Positions 10,651-22,670 are shown, counted from the first letter of the stretch. The stretch: DNA of 64,000 bases from Rhodosorus marinus (GCA_029953675.1 JAMWBK010000004.1:2356001-2420000); one strand, 5' to 3'. Made by a program: numbers and translations. The notes: generated from the sequence alone by a model not told the origin.

Positions 10651-12164
10651 AGTTCACCCAATTTTCCACAACCGCTCCAAAACCCAAAACAAAAATTAAA
10701 CCAACAACCGTCCTTCCTCCCTTCTTTCAAAATGAAATGAAGAAGAAATCTTACTTTCGCTCTCTCTACCTCTGCAACGCTAATCCCACAAAATTTCCAC
10801 CGGCCGATCTCTTCTACACCTTCCCCACACCGTCTCCACCAGCTCCTAGACATCTCTTTTAGGAGAAATCTTCGAATTCGATAACGTTTTCAATGGTTTT
10901 GATGACGTACCCTTCAAAACGAATCGAATTTTCCATGTTCTCATCTAGTCCTCTCAAATACACCCGTTTCGAACGGAATTGGGAGTTTATGGAAATACCC
11001 GTTTATGGAAAGAGTTTTACTATAATAGCGCTTTTGTTTAGTAGTCTTCCATAGATTAAATCCGTTGGTGATAGATCAATGGGGAAGGTTTGGGGTTTTG
11101 TGCTAGCTGAAGATGAGTCTCATGTTTGAAAAACAAGCAGGAGGTTTGCTCCTGTCCAAAGATCGAGTTTCACTACGACCTTCTGGGTCAGCGGGGAATA
11201 CAAAGGGAGGCTATAGAGCCACGACTTCAGACATTCGACTCCCCGGCATTCGACTTGTTCACACGAAGCTGACCGAGGTACCACAACGATTTCGACGAAA
11301 AATCGAGATCCAAAATTAAACGCCATGTACCTAGCTGGTGTGTGATCTCTAAACTCTGGCAAAAATGCCATCTAAACACTCTACCTCAAGCCCGACCTTC
11401 CTGCCCAGCATCAGACAAACCCAGAGCGCCTACCAAACCCAACAGCCGAACAGCCGATCAGCCGATCCTGCCATTCCCGGCTAAATTCCGAACTCGAAAA
11501 AAACACAAAAAACAAGAAAGTATTCCAATCATGTCATACCAAGGGTAGAAGTAATACCATTTATCATAAAAAAGAAATTTTATTTGCCTAGATCGAATTC
11601 CCAACACTTATCCTACCCTTGGATTTAGCAAGAAGCCGACAAGCCCGTTATTGATTGAGTCAGTCAATTTCTTGCCATCTCGTTCTTGTCCTTTTTTCGG
11701 TGAGTGAACGACTGTTTTAGGTGGCTGAGGATGCGGTCGAGGTTCGCCATTACATCTTTCTTTCGTTCTGCTTGGAGATGAATGAATAGAGTGAATTGGT
11801 TTCTCCTTTGATGATACATGTATAGGATCTGTGTGAGCTCTTGATACATCTACTTGCGCTTTGACTCTGCTTTCATTTGAAGGGTTGTGCGGCATACTGT
11901 GTTTTCTAGTTTGTTCTATGGTTTCGTGTCTGGTTAGGGGTAACGATTGCATTTTGTGGTGCCAAGAGGGGGGGGGGGAGGGAAACAGAAGTCTGGGTTA
12001 GAGAGAGGACTCGGTTCTGGAAGACATTTTTTAATAACCGAAAAAGGACTGCAAAATTCTTTCCTCGTCGCACAGACTTTGTTAGATTGAGTTTAACGCG
12101 TACTTAAATGTGCTGGTTCCTTTTGCAGAAGCCTTGAAGAGGTTGTCTCTTTGCAAGGTTGAAC
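10651..12164. other. intergenic region
   Basis: Divergent leader region of the 10378-10650 gene and the PH-domain gene. Two minus-strand frames overlap at 11608-11952: one of 114 residues, low-complexity and Ser/Pro/His-rich, and one inside it at 11664-11849 (61 residues) that reads as a possible amphipathic helix (MYQELTQILYMYHQRRNQF). Neither has a domain and they exclude each other. A G-run lies at 11969-11977. Confidence 0.4.
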
Positions 12165-13038
12165 ATGGAGGATCCTCCAAACGGTGTTTCATCTGGGACT
12201 GAAGAAATTTGCTTCAGAGGATGGTTCCGAGAAGATAGTCGACTAATATATGCTGATCATCTGGTATACGTGGAACTGAAGGGATCTAAGTTCACAGTTT
12301 ATGATGAACCGGTATGGTTTTTGTGCACTGCAAATGAGCTCGCGTCCACGCTGAGCCTGCGCCCTGCGCTCTAGCGTTTCCAAGCTTTGATATGCAACGT
12401 TCTATAGAATAGTTCTCACCTAGCTCTTTTCATTTGCAGGGAGCTGAGGCGTCTATCGAGTTGAACATTAAAGGCGGTGAAGTGCTCAGCAGAGAAAAGA
12501 ACTACAAAATTGTCCTCGAGACGCCACAAACTAAAATGCGCTTATACGCAGTAAATCTCCACGAGTACATGAACTGGTGTTCGGTCTTGCGGATAACGGC
12601 CGCTGGGGTAGGTACCGAAAAATTGCTCTGAATCAATGAGCTCAAGCACCGTTTACCCGAGCTGATGACTGTCCAAAAATGTTACAGGAAGCCTTCGACG
12701 ATTCAACTGAGGGTTTCTCGTTCGAGAAGCCGATGACTGCTGTGTTCACAGGTACGTCCAGCAGAGATACTACGTGTTGGTGAGAAAAAGAAAGTTCCTC
12801 ACGACTTTGTGTGTACCCTCCCACAGGCGAGAGAGGGCAAGCGACTGCTTTTCATAGACGAAAAGTTTCCGTTGACTTTGAAAGGCGGCCATCGTCCCTT
12901 GATCAAATGGGAGGAGTCCGCTCTGCCTCGTTCGACGTAAAGTCCGAACGTACACGTCCCCGTCCTACTTTCGAAAAGAGGAAATCCGGGCTGATGGGGA
13001 TGTTCAAACGGAAGGGAAGTACTAAACCCGAGTCCTGA
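12165..13038 (+). CDS. PH-domain-like protein, 196 aa
   Basis: Four exons: 12165-12311, 12440-12607, 12688-12751 and 12827-13038 (introns 128, 80 and 75 nt). Residues about 15-105 read like a pleckstrin-homology fold: a GWF start, alternating strands (LVYVELKGSKFTVYDEP, YKIVLETPQTKMRLYAV) and the closing helix with a Trp (HEYMNWCSVLRITAAG). PH domains bind phosphoinositides or proteins at membranes. The C-terminal 70 residues are basic, Arg/Lys/Ser-rich and probably disordered (RRKVSVDF, FEKRKSGLMGMFKRKG), ending in a basic amphipathic patch that could also contact membranes. The partner or lipid cannot be told. The ATG is at 12165; an upstream in-frame TTG is not a start. Confidence 0.7.
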
Positions 13039-14019
13039 TCATATCCCAAGCCCTTGTCTGCCTCAGTTCTATCTGGATAATATTCTCAGGGTTTTCGATT
13101 AAAAAACAATGCCTCAGGAAACGTCCCGTTCCGACAATCTGATTGTAGCAGGAGAGCGAGTGAAGATTGAAGAACCCCACGAAACTCAAAAAAGAAAACA
13201 GACTGAACAATCTTGACTTGACCTACCCCAAGTAAAAAATGACTAGCTGAGCTTTTACATTAGGAGATTCCACATTTTGCCAACCCTTCCTACCTCAGCC
13301 TGCCCGGAATGGTGCCAGCACTGGCAGCCTCCACATTCACCCAGAAGGAAACGGATTCCTCAACTGATTCAATCAACATTCTCCATACTGATTGAGGGAC
13401 GCGAGGATGGTAGATTGAATCCTCGATAAAAGAAGTCATTACAATAAAATATTACCAATTATCATCTAGAAAAACATTTTATCAGAGTAATGATTGGACG
13501 GGACGACCTTCCGCCAGAGCTCGGAATGAGCGAGATAGAGACAGCTGTCAAATCACGTTCGAAAAGGGAATCCTTTTGGTCTAACAATTTACTAAGAGCG
13601 CGACGTGAACTTTGAGTCATGCATGGCGGAAGGGGGTTAGTTAGAGAGCGACAAAACCATACAGGCATGTTCTACAAAATATATAATTTATGTGTATTTG
13701 GAAAGCGGGTAACTTGTAGTGAGGGGTGGACGGAAGGTTGATTTCTTTCGGGGTGAGAAATGGGGATGCGTTTGGACCACGACGATGGAGGTGGAAATAC
13801 GGGTTATATGGAATTCGGGCCTTTTTCTGCGTTTGGGGGGCGTTGATGGAGAAGGATTGGGTTTTGGATGGGGGGTTGCAAGGGTTTTTTGTAGAGATTG
13901 GGGAGGTGGGGTCGGTCGAGGGTGAGGGGTTTGTATAGAGTAGGTTTGTTGTCGTAATTGAGTTGGAAGAAGGGGCGGTGGGTGTATGTGTGTGGGGAGC
14001 TAGAATCAACGGAAAAAGG
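13039..14019. other. intergenic region, G-rich leader of the next gene
   Basis: 3' side of the PH gene, then an AT-rich patch around 13430-13480 and a strongly G+T-rich plus strand from about 13720 to 14020. Long minus-strand frames here (13641-14412) result from this composition and have Pro/Ser/Thr low-complexity translations. I do not call them genes. Confidence 0.55.
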
Positions 14020-14400
14020 ATGGCTGCGTTTATTTCTGGTGTTGGAATCAGACTTGGTCAGATGGATGTCGCGAAGTGCGATGTTCAGGAGGCCTCGTCG
14101 GGGAGTAGATCTTCTGTGGTGATGATGGCCTGCAGGAGAAACTTGAAGTATGAGAAGAGGCTGAGGAACAGTGAGTATGCTAGAGCGCACAGGAAGAAGA
14201 CGGTTCGCGTGAACCGGAGGTCGGAGAACCAGGAAAAGAACGAATCCGACGGGCTGTACCTCGGCGAGATTTTCAACACTCTTAACTTTGGAGGAAAGGA
14301 TGAAAATGAGGGAGGAGGTGATAGGAGAGGTGACAGGGGAGGTGACAGAGGAGGTGACCGGGGAGGTGACAGGGGAGGTGACAAAGGAAAAGGAAATTAG
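14020..14400 (+). CDS. basic, probably plastid-targeted small protein with Gly-Asp-Arg repeat tail, 126 aa
   Basis: The start at 14020 (MAAFISGVGIRLG) is preferred over the in-frame 13963 because it gives a leader like other plastid proteins here. After the leader comes a dense basic helix, CRRNLKYEKRLRNSEYARAH followed by RKK, of the kind seen in small organellar ribosomal or nucleoid proteins. The tail is a repeated (Gly)-Gly-Asp-Arg unit from about residue 104 on, encoded by a 12-base repeat at about 14320-14385. I do not recognise the family; a plastid ribosome-associated protein is a reasonable guess only. Single exon. Confidence 0.55.
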   Translation: MAAFISGVGIRLGQMDVAKCDVQEASSGSRSSVVMMACRRNLKYEKRLRNSEYARAHRKKTVRVNRRSENQEKNESDGLYLGEIFNTLNFGGKDENEGGGDRRGDRGGDRGGDRGGDRGGDKGKGN

Positions 14401-15991
14401 ATCCTCCGCCATAAGACGCTTTGTGCCGAGGTTGCTCGCCGTGCTTGACTGAAGTTAGAATGCGTAGGTTTCTTTGTGTGTATTACCCAGTCGCGATTTG
14501 ATTGTTATGAGAAAACGCGTGCGCAATGCAGACATTTTCTCGGTAGTAAATTCAAGATTTCCCTTGTCCTACTAGTATTTGATATTCAAGGTGGATTTGC
14601 TTGCTTCACTTGAGATCGGTTGTGGAAATACGTTTCTACAAGATCCGAGATCGGGAGTGAGCTGTGACTGTTCCCTTCGGAGTGAAGGATTATTGAATAT
14701 TCAAGGTGGATTTGCTTGCTTCACTTGAGATCGGTTGTGGAAATACGTTTCTACAAGATCCGAGATCGGGAGTGAACTGTGACTGTTCCCTTCGGAGTGA
14801 AGCATTATTGAACCGTTGTACTCGGTCCCGCGGTGGCCCAAAGAACAGCTGCCTGTACTGGTGTGCTCCGCTACTCATTCATCCTCCTAGCCCGAGTAAG
14901 AAAGGCACAGTCTTCAGCGTCCATATTAACCCCTACATCAATTGGACACTCCCAGCACATGTCTTGTGAAGGCTCTGCTTCTGCTCAGGTCCCTGGAACA
15001 CCTCGCGAATAGTTTGAGCGGCATCGCAGTCGATGAGGAGCCGTTTTCTAGCTGATAGGCGATTGTATGCTTCGTAAGCCGGTTTCGATCTATCCCAAAC
15101 TCACAAACCAATAGTTTCAGCGGATAGCGAACATGCTAGCCGTTGCTACCTCTTCAGAAAACAAGAAACCAGCCAGTCCGAGAGGTCCCATCCCTGGACC
15201 TTACAACGAATTCCATTGGTCAATAAGAACGGATTTTCGAGCTGATTAGACGTTGCTTGAGATGTTTTACAATGCCGCAAGGTGGTCAGCTGATCTCTCC
15301 TCTACCACCAACATCAAGCAAAACTCAAAAAGTCGCTTAGAGCCCGACCCCAGCCGATAGTACAAGATCGTATCAAGAGTATCTTAGCCATCTAGTTCCT
15401 TTACAAAAGAGACACATTGTATAACGATCTTTACCAAACAATTCTGACTATGCGGAACGGTATAATTTCAATGTAATTTCAAAAATCATTGTAAACTTCA
15501 TTGTAAATATCATAGTATAAGGAGACCGCTCTGAAAAATGGTAAAAAATCGATCGCAGCGTTGAAAAAGCTACTAATTTCTTGCGGCAGAGCCGTTTCGG
15601 AGAGGTAACATCAACTGCTCCATACGCGATGAGGGTGGGTCGTTGGCCCGACGAAAAGAACCGTTTTTCAATTTCTCCTTGGAACCCCTGTGGACGTTGT
15701 TGTCAATAGTTTTTGTCCCAAAAAAGCTGGATTTTTGAGAGAAGCGGAGAGGAGAGTGGATTCTCGATTGCAAATGGGGTAACGAGGACCGTTTTGGGAA
15801 GAGTGAAGTTGGGGAAGGTAGTGTGGGGATTGATGTAGCTGTTATTCCTTTTTGGGGATGTGTGTGTTTTGACAAGGTGAAGATTGAAGTAGAAATAAGA
15901 CGAGCTAACTTTTTAAGTAGTTTGGTGGTGTTCGAATTCACCTAGTTTGTGTTTGTGTTTCTTATTTGTGTTGGGGAATCCTAGACCCAAG
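14401..15991. other. intergenic region with 115-bp tandem duplication
   Basis: Contains the tandem duplication at 14583-14812. 15420-15540 is AT-rich. From about 15700 to 15990 the plus strand is G+T-rich, the leader of the Rieske gene. No gene is supported. Confidence 0.55.
14583..14812. repeat. tandem duplication, two 115-bp copies
   Basis: 14583-14697 and 14698-14812 differ at only two positions that I can see. The copies abut exactly. The high identity indicates a recent duplication. It is not part of a recognisable gene and could be a length polymorphism. Confidence 0.9.
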
Positions 15992-16860
15992 ATGATTGCG
16001 AGTGCCGTTCTTCGTGGGAGGTTGGCTACTAGGGTGGGTGGTGCGGGTATCAAGGACTTTGCACGGGGGATGTCTACTTTGAGAAAGGGAGGGCGTTTTG
16101 AATCGGAGAGTGTGAGAAACACAAGCAGCTTGACACATCAGAAGGAGGAGGGGTACGCGGACATCGTCCCGAAAACACTCGAGGACACCGGTCTCCCGAT
16201 GAAGTTCTCGCATGAATATTATAATCATAGTCATCTGATTAATCCGCGAGATAAAACGAAGCGCACGACTGCCTACCTGCTGCTCGGAGCACCTAAAATG
16301 ATTCTGGCTTCTATTGGAAGGTCAGCAGTGTTGACGGTGGTTTATGCATTGTCCGCCTCTGCAGATGTTCTTGCTTTGGGTACTGTTGAGGTGGAGCTTG
16401 CCGGAATACCTGAAGGGTCTACGGCAACTATTAAATGGCGTGGAAAACCCGTCTTCATCCGCCATAGAACAGCAGACCAAATCGCCGCAGCTGGGTCAGA
16501 TGATGGTAAGTTTAAATTGCTCTTGTTGAAGCTCAGGTGGATATGATCCAAGTAAAGTCTGGAACTCAATGGCTGCGTTGCACTTGTAATCGTCGTTTCT
16601 GTGCAGAATCTGACCTGAGAGACCCGGAGGCTGACCAGCATCGCGTCCAGGATCCGAAGTGGTGCGTGGTTTTGGGTGTTTGCACTCACCTTGGTTGTGT
16701 TCCGGTGGCGGATGCCGGCGACTACGGAGGTTGGTTCTGCCCGTGCCACGGGTCACACTACGACTTGTCAGGACGAATCAGAAAGGGCCCGGCTCCCACA
16801 AACCTAGAGGTACCTCCCTACTCTTTCATCGAGGATGGTGAGAAGCTGTTGCTCGGATGA
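15992..16860 (+). CDS. Rieske iron-sulfur subunit of mitochondrial complex III, 255 aa
   Basis: Exons 15992-16505 and 16607-16860, intron 101 nt. The N-terminus ([17 protein letters not shown]) is a mitochondrial presequence. A transmembrane anchor lies near residues 110-130, followed by [33 protein letters not shown], read in two halves as the family hinge and first strands. The cluster site has box 1 CTHLGC and box 2 CPCHGSH, giving two Cys and two His ligands for the 2Fe-2S centre and the disulfide pair. The protein carries electrons from ubiquinol to cytochrome c1 in the inner membrane. The intact ATIKWRGKP and RHRT segments match mitochondrial rather than plastid b6f Rieske proteins. The upstream in-frame ATG at 15947 would spoil the presequence, so 15992 is chosen. 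Confidence 0.95.
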
Positions 16861-18285
16861 GCTAGATGAAACCTCCGACGAAAAGCAGATGTTAAAAAGG
16901 CGGATATTTGAAGAAACAAAACTTAGTCTATAACGCCATTCTCCTCACCCAGTTGCGCTCGTCATGATGTGCAAGGGAATAGAGAATGGAGAAAATCTTG
17001 TAAAAGTTCCAAACCTCACCATGACCCTTTTGGTGGTGAAACGAAAAGGCTGTTTCCAGGGGGCTCGACTTCTTTTGGAATTTTCGTTTGTTTCGGGTTA
17101 GTTCGCCAACACATGGGATCGCCCCTTGTCTATAGCCGCGCAGCCTCGACTTTCAGCCCACGAGCCCAATTTTCTTGCCTCTGAAAACTGGAGTTCATCC
17201 CCAGACACGCGGAGTTGTGTCAGCAGCAAACCAAGTGGCAGAGGTCTCTGTGTAGAAGCGCCATGCTGCAGTTTCTTGCTAGTAAACCCGCAACCGTATA
17301 GCAAACTCTAAACCAGCACATTCAGTGCACATCCAGTGTGTGTCCGTGTTGCCGTCTGACTTGGTTGTTTTAACGCTCCAATCACTCACTGTTTGGTGCG
17401 AGTTTCACTTGGGCCTGAACGACTTTCTCTTCGATTTGATTTTCTTTTGCTTGCGTTCTAAAACAGAGCTACCTCGTCGACATTATTTATGCTCTAAAAC
17501 TGCTTTCGGTCCCTTTCGTTCAGGTGGTAAACGCAGTTGGTTCGCACTTTGAAGTAAGCAGCTGACTTCACCTGGTTTAGCTTCCCACTCTGGATTTCAC
17601 CACTGTTGCCAATGGAGCTGGATAAAGAAACACGCCCTCCGGATCAGAGCGCAGGGAATACTAAAAACCACGGACTCCGCTGAGCTGCTTCATCGAAATT
17701 GATTGTAAGTCAATCTAAATCAAATGATGGAGAGCTCGACCAGCCGAAAAACGTATTAAAATTGTATCCACATCGTTCCTTTTCTAATACATTCCTAATA
17801 GCTACCGAATCCTGCCCCTTTCCAATTCCGCATTCCGATAAAAGAACAACCACTTAACCCCCCCTACCGTTGACACCGATGAATTCGTATCCTTCATTTT
17901 ATTTAAATAAAAATCTTTCTGTTCCTAAGTTTTTGACCGGCAGAGTATCGCCCTTTTGTTTTTCTGCTCCGAAGAAATATGTTCAGAGGGGTTGTTTGGG
18001 GTAACTTAGTGGGTGATTGTCGGGTACCATTTTCCAGTGAGAGATCGTCACGTTTGGCCTGTGAAAAGTTATTAAAAAAGTTTGCAGTCGCTGATATCCC
18101 GAAATGGTAATAAAAGGGCTGATACAAAATTTGCAGAGGGGATGGCCTGCAGGCAGCAGCTTGGGTTTGGAAGGGGAGCAAGGACGAGGAGGCTTGTGAA
18201 CTTTTGCTTCGCACGGAGAGTATAGCAGAGACTGGTGAGCGTGTATAGGACTTCTGCCTTGTCTTGTTGCCACATCAGCATGTAA
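16861..18285. other. intergenic region
   Basis: No supported gene. Short open frames around 16969-17552 and on minus at 17903-18281 lack domains. 17740-17920 is AT-rich and 18110-18220 purine-rich. The first exon of the F-box/LysM gene probably lies in the last part of this stretch, but I could not fix it. Confidence 0.5.
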
Positions 18286-19604
18286 GTGTTAGGCGGACAT
18301 CTTCAGCCTTTCAGTGGAACACAGGATCTAAGAACTGGTTTGGTTTACTTTTTCCCTCTTGTGCAATATCTGGTTCGCGTCTATGAAAGGCTGCTGGAAC
18401 TTCCTGATGAAACGCTGTTCGACGTCCTGTAAGAGCTAACTCCCACGAAATTCAGGGGTTCTCATGGCTGCCTCGCTTACTAACTCTAGTTGCACTCCCC
18501 TTATGTGGTTGCTAGAATGAAATTGGATGGTGGCTCATTATGTCGTGTATCCGTTACTCACTCGGTAGGCTTTGAGAGATACGTCGCTCGGTTTTGGAGA
18601 GCTGATCTGATTGGTACCCTTTTTCCTGTCCATGGTATTCCCGGCAATTCCATCATGTTAGAGGATTAGCCTAATGTGCAGAGAACGGATCTGGCCCTCC
18701 AAGGTAATTACAGCACGGTATGCTTGCATCACTTAACAGGATGCAAAAACTGAATAATTGTGCCTGCTGCGGTTGTTAACAGGCCGCCCAGCTCCTCGGT
18801 GTTAAGAGTGTAACCGGGAACCCGATCAAGGGTTGGCTGAGATTTTATAGAAACATGTCTGGACCTAGCGGAAGAGATGGTGGTGCTTGCAACCTGTATA
18901 TTCTACACGAGGTTGGCGACACTGATACAATTCAGGTATGAGTGCAACTCGCAACATACCAGACACTTGCAGACACTGAATATGGAGATTGTCCGTTTGC
19001 CAGGGGCTTTCCCTCCGCTACGAAGTGGACACTGATCTACTCTGTAGATACAACGCTCTAATGAGCCAACATCATTTGACCCACAGAAGCCAAGTGTTCA
19101 TACCAGTTGTTCATGAAGAGCACCGCATGTGGTAGGCCAATCGCAAATAGTTCAGGAGTGGGATTTTGCTCTACGTTTAAGGATAGTTCCAAGCTCGTCG
19201 TTTTGGAGTTTACGAAGCTACAACATGCTCTTTGCACTCTTCCTATGACTCAAGGTACAAAGAGAAAACGGGTGATATTGTCTATGACCCACACGTTGGT
19301 AGGGAGTACGTTGTGATTCGAAAGGTTGCCACGGAAAGAGTCAAACGCAAGGAGGTACGACACGCATCTCGTAGACTCCGTTCGCACTAGGGAGCGAAGT
19401 TCGGAGAGCCTGATCAGCCGAGTTCTAAAACTGCAGGATAGAGACCTACGACGACAACGCATTCGTGACCTCATGGTGAGCCTTGTTGCCAGAGGACTTC
19501 ATGTTGAGGAGGCTGAGGCAAGATTCTACCTTGATGACGCCAACATGGACGTAGGTCTTGCATGTCGTACTCTAGTGGAGGACAGGAAGTGGAGCTCATC
19601 CTAG
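18286..19604 (+). CDS. F-box + LysM domain protein (5' end and some junctions tentative)
   Basis: Spliced reading: an exon ending 18428 carries LELPDETLFDVL, the start of an F-box; 18516-18613 (LCRVSVTHSVGFERYVARFW and on) completes it. 18783-18935 and 19004-19131 give HEVGDTDTIQGLSLRYEVD ... LCRYN ... RSQVFIPV, a LysM domain split by a 68-nt intron. 19255 on gives a basic linker. The last exon, ending at 19604, encodes a helical C-terminus with VARGLHVEEAEARFYLDD. F-box proteins recruit targets to SCF ubiquitin ligases; LysM binds N-acetylglucosamine-type glycans or proteins. The same pairing is known in plants (Arabidopsis At1g55000). A 20-nt micro-exon 18684-18703 bridges F-box and LysM in my model. 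The junction before the last exon may be a 40-nt or an 82-nt intron. The open frame begins at 18286 without an ATG, so a first exon is missing. Confidence 0.7.
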
Positions 19605-19827
19605 ATAGGAAGCCAAGCTCTAAGGCAAGGTGATTTTACTTTAACTAGTTAATATTGTTATTAAAACATTCGCGAAAGTGACTGTTCAGTAGTGAGCACC
19701 AGGAGCAACCCCCTCCCCGCGACACACGCTTGGTCCTATAGCCCGACATTGTCACTGCTGGCTAGTATAATGCGTAACTTCGCATCCCCGCTCAGCACCG
19801 ACAGGTCACTGTACTCTACACAGTGAT

Positions 19828-21651
19828 TTACTCTTCAACCGCACGCGCACACTCAACAACCGCCTTTAGTATAGTGTCCTCAATATCCTCACCAAAGCGC
19901 CCAGGTAGCCCGTAGAGGACCGCGCTTCGCTCACCTGCTTCGTAACCACCGTGTCGAACCATCTCTTTGGATGGGATGTATCCCATCACCTCACCAGCAT
20001 AGCCAGCAGCGAAGACCAAACCCTTCAGTCTCTGTCGCAGGATGAGACTGTACTCGGAAGTGGGCTCCCCACTCAACGCAACGAAAACGGTAGAATTGCC
20101 TATCGAACACACCTGTGCCAACGAGAGTAACCCTCCAGCTTAGCCAAGAAGTACTGCAGAAAATTTCCTTCTGTCCTATACTCATGAGAGCGGTAAGAAC
20201 AGAGCAAAGTGGATGACTTCGTTACCTACCCAAACAGGATAGGACAGAGACTGAAAGAAGGTGTCATCCAGTCGAGGTAACTCCAAGAGAATCAAGTTGG
20301 CTAGTCGACTCGAGTAGGTGTCCTCCTCGTTCCGTGAAAGACGCTTGAGATTCCTTCTATCATGCGTCAACGCCTTGTAGTTGAGGTTCACCTCCTGATG
20401 TCGACATTTAATACGGCCTCCGATACCTTGCTCGTTTCTCAGTGAACCGTCCGAGATTACAGCTTCGGCTATTCTGTTCGCATGTTCCTTGGCCAAGCTC
20501 ACGTCACCTCGAGGATACAGGTTCGTGTCACCTGAGCATCCAGGAATATACACTGCCGTAGCACCTACGGAGCCAAACAACCACGTCGTCAGCAACCACA
20601 ATCGCGAATGGACTATCAACGAACGAGTAGTTCCAGAATCACGAACCGGGTAGTGAATTCTCGACGAATCTCCGAGCGAAGCCCATCCAATCGTTGCTGT
20701 ATCGGTACTCCTTTGTCAGCACAGTGCCGTGCGCAGCGTATCCAAACATACAGCTGAGCACGGTTCGATCTCTCCTCCTCGCTATAAAAACCGGTACTGT
20801 GTGATCGAATGGTCCATTCACGTTTCCACCAAGTTCAAAGCCTTTCTCACTGTTGTAGACTCTGTTCACGGCGTTGTTGCTTTGCCCAAAGCTCGCTGAC
20901 AGTGTGCACCCGTCTTCAGCGGACTCGATCGCACCCTGCAATGCGTTCTCACTCTGTAAGGACAGAACAAGTGAACAGTTTGAGAGGTCAGAACCGTCCT
21001 TGCTAGCCATGCTCCATGAGAATGTGCTTGAGGACAATCAGTGAAGCGCGCAAGAACTCACTACTTGCACTAGCCGTCTAGCATAGGCATCAACAAGTTT
21101 CTGTTCGTTGGGGCTTAGTTTATGAAGCACTCGCAGGTTGCGCCCTACCACGGGTCCAGAGTGAGTATGTGAGAAAAACAGCAGAGTCGACTCCCGCTTT
21201 GCACGAAACCTATTCCACAAAGGCAAGAACTAGATCAGTGACCATCGCGAGAATGGTCGCTGGTTTGAAGTTTACGCGGAGCTTGGCAAGCCGGCTACCT
21301 CGTATGCAGCTTTTCGTAAATTTGATCTGAGAGCTCACGACTTGCTCCAATAAGATCGTAGGTGAGAACTAATAATTGGGAGCTTGTGTCGCGGTGAACT
21401 AGGGAAACGCCGGTAACTCTGAGCGGATCAAGCACGCCTTCGGCAGACCGGTTTCTCGAGGAAAATCCAGCCATCGGAAGGCCTACGTCGGGAGTAACGT
21501 CGACCCATTTGACACCAACCGCAAACTCTCCTCTGGGATTCAAACCAAGCAAGACTATGAAAGTAAGCGAATCCAATACCACTCCCACCCCCAGTATGAA
21601 GCAAATACCGATTATCCCATCACATTTCGTCCGCCTCATTTGCTTCGGCAC
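19828..21651 (-). CDS. neutral/alkaline non-lysosomal ceramidase-family protein, 475 aa
   Basis: Five exons on minus: 21651-21299, 21209-21062, 20953-20647, 20564-20230 and 20112-19828. Residues ~11-39 are hydrophobic (GIIGICFILGVGVVL), so a signal anchor. Family landmarks follow: a GVKWVDVTPDVGLPMAGFS start; SHTHSGP with zinc-binding His; MFGYAAHGT; NDWMGF; IPGCSGDTN; and near the end GYAGEVMGYIPSKEM with GGYEAG. The enzyme family cleaves ceramide to sphingosine and fatty acid at membranes or outside the cell. Two oddities: the protein stops after the N-terminal catalytic domain (family members are usually 650-780 residues with an Ig-like C-terminal domain), and the human GDVSPN nucleophile region reads GDTN here, so Ser appears replaced by Thr. 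Activity on ceramide is therefore uncertain. Confidence 0.85.
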
Positions 21652-22670
21652 AGCTTTCCCCCTTCACAATTTGCAAAGCCAGGCGGACATTTCTATCCTT
21701 CGCATAGCCCGAATGCACTTACTATTCAGCTAGTTGCTCAAATTGTTTTCACTTCGATGAAAAATGGACTTCCTCCTGAACCACACGCATATCCCCTTCG
21801 TCTCTTAGAACTCTATACCGGCTACCAAACAGCACATCGAACAGGCGAAGGCTACCGTAGTCAGTTAAAAGTATATCTTATTCATCGTCTTAAATAGCTT
21901 TCTCGAAATGTTCCTTTCCACCTTCTGAAAACTTAGTACGAAAAGTTATCTTCCCCCAACAGATGTTATTGGGGGTTCACGAAAACGGTCCCTACGTGGA
22001 TTCGGTGTGTTGGCGTGGGTTTTCAATTTTTCTTCGTTCTTGAGACCGCGGCAACGCTTCTTCTTCGTCAGCAATTGTTTTGGCTGTTGTCGAGCGGGAG
22101 CACATCATCGCCGACCATCGGGGGTTGTGAAGCGTGGGATTTACCCAGATTGCAACGGGTTTCGTAGAGGCTTTTAGTTTGTTTGGAGGCAACTCCTGTG
22201 ACTATTATTTTTTTATTTCGTTTCTTGTTTCTGTGGGGTGGAGGAAAACGATAGCAACACGTGGAAGAAGGCGCGGGAAGTTTTTTCTTGGCGGGACTGT
22301 GATAAAGTGGTGCTGTTCCAGTTGAAACGGCTTCATTTCGTTTGGAACGCAAGCTCCCTACTTCTTGTTAGAAGGGTTTGGACCGTGAGGGACTTTGAGG
22401 AAGGAAGTCTTCCAACAAACGGGGATAGTGAGTGCTCGAGCTACTTTTTTTTTTTGAAGGCTTTGTACTTGAAAGCTTCTGTGTCTTGGGTTTTTGGTGA
22501 GCTTCGTTGTGCGGAAGGACGTCCTTTTTATTAAAGAGCTGTGACGTAGTTTTGGTTGTGGAACAAGCGCGTCACACCAACGCGGAAGAGGGACTTCCGG
22601 ACTGCTGCGACTGCTTTTTAGTTGTTTGGTTTGTACGGGGTAGTAAACTCTGAATGCACTGTTAGGCGCT
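21652..22670. other. divergent intergenic region
   Basis: Between divergently transcribed genes. The left part (21652-21900) is C-rich on plus, a leader for the ceramidase gene. The right part (about 22200-22670) is G+T-rich, a leader for the next plus-strand gene. Open frames here are short and unsupported. Confidence 0.55.

Noticed and set aside
11608-11952. Two overlapping minus-strand frames (114 and 61 codons)
   Set aside because: They exclude each other and neither has a domain; the shorter one might be an exon but no partner exon was found.
13804-14412. 202-codon minus-strand frame with Thr-Ser-Pro-Val repeats
   Set aside because: It is the reverse of the Gly-Asp-Arg repeat and of a G-rich leader. 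The plus-strand reading has a leader and a sensible basic segment.
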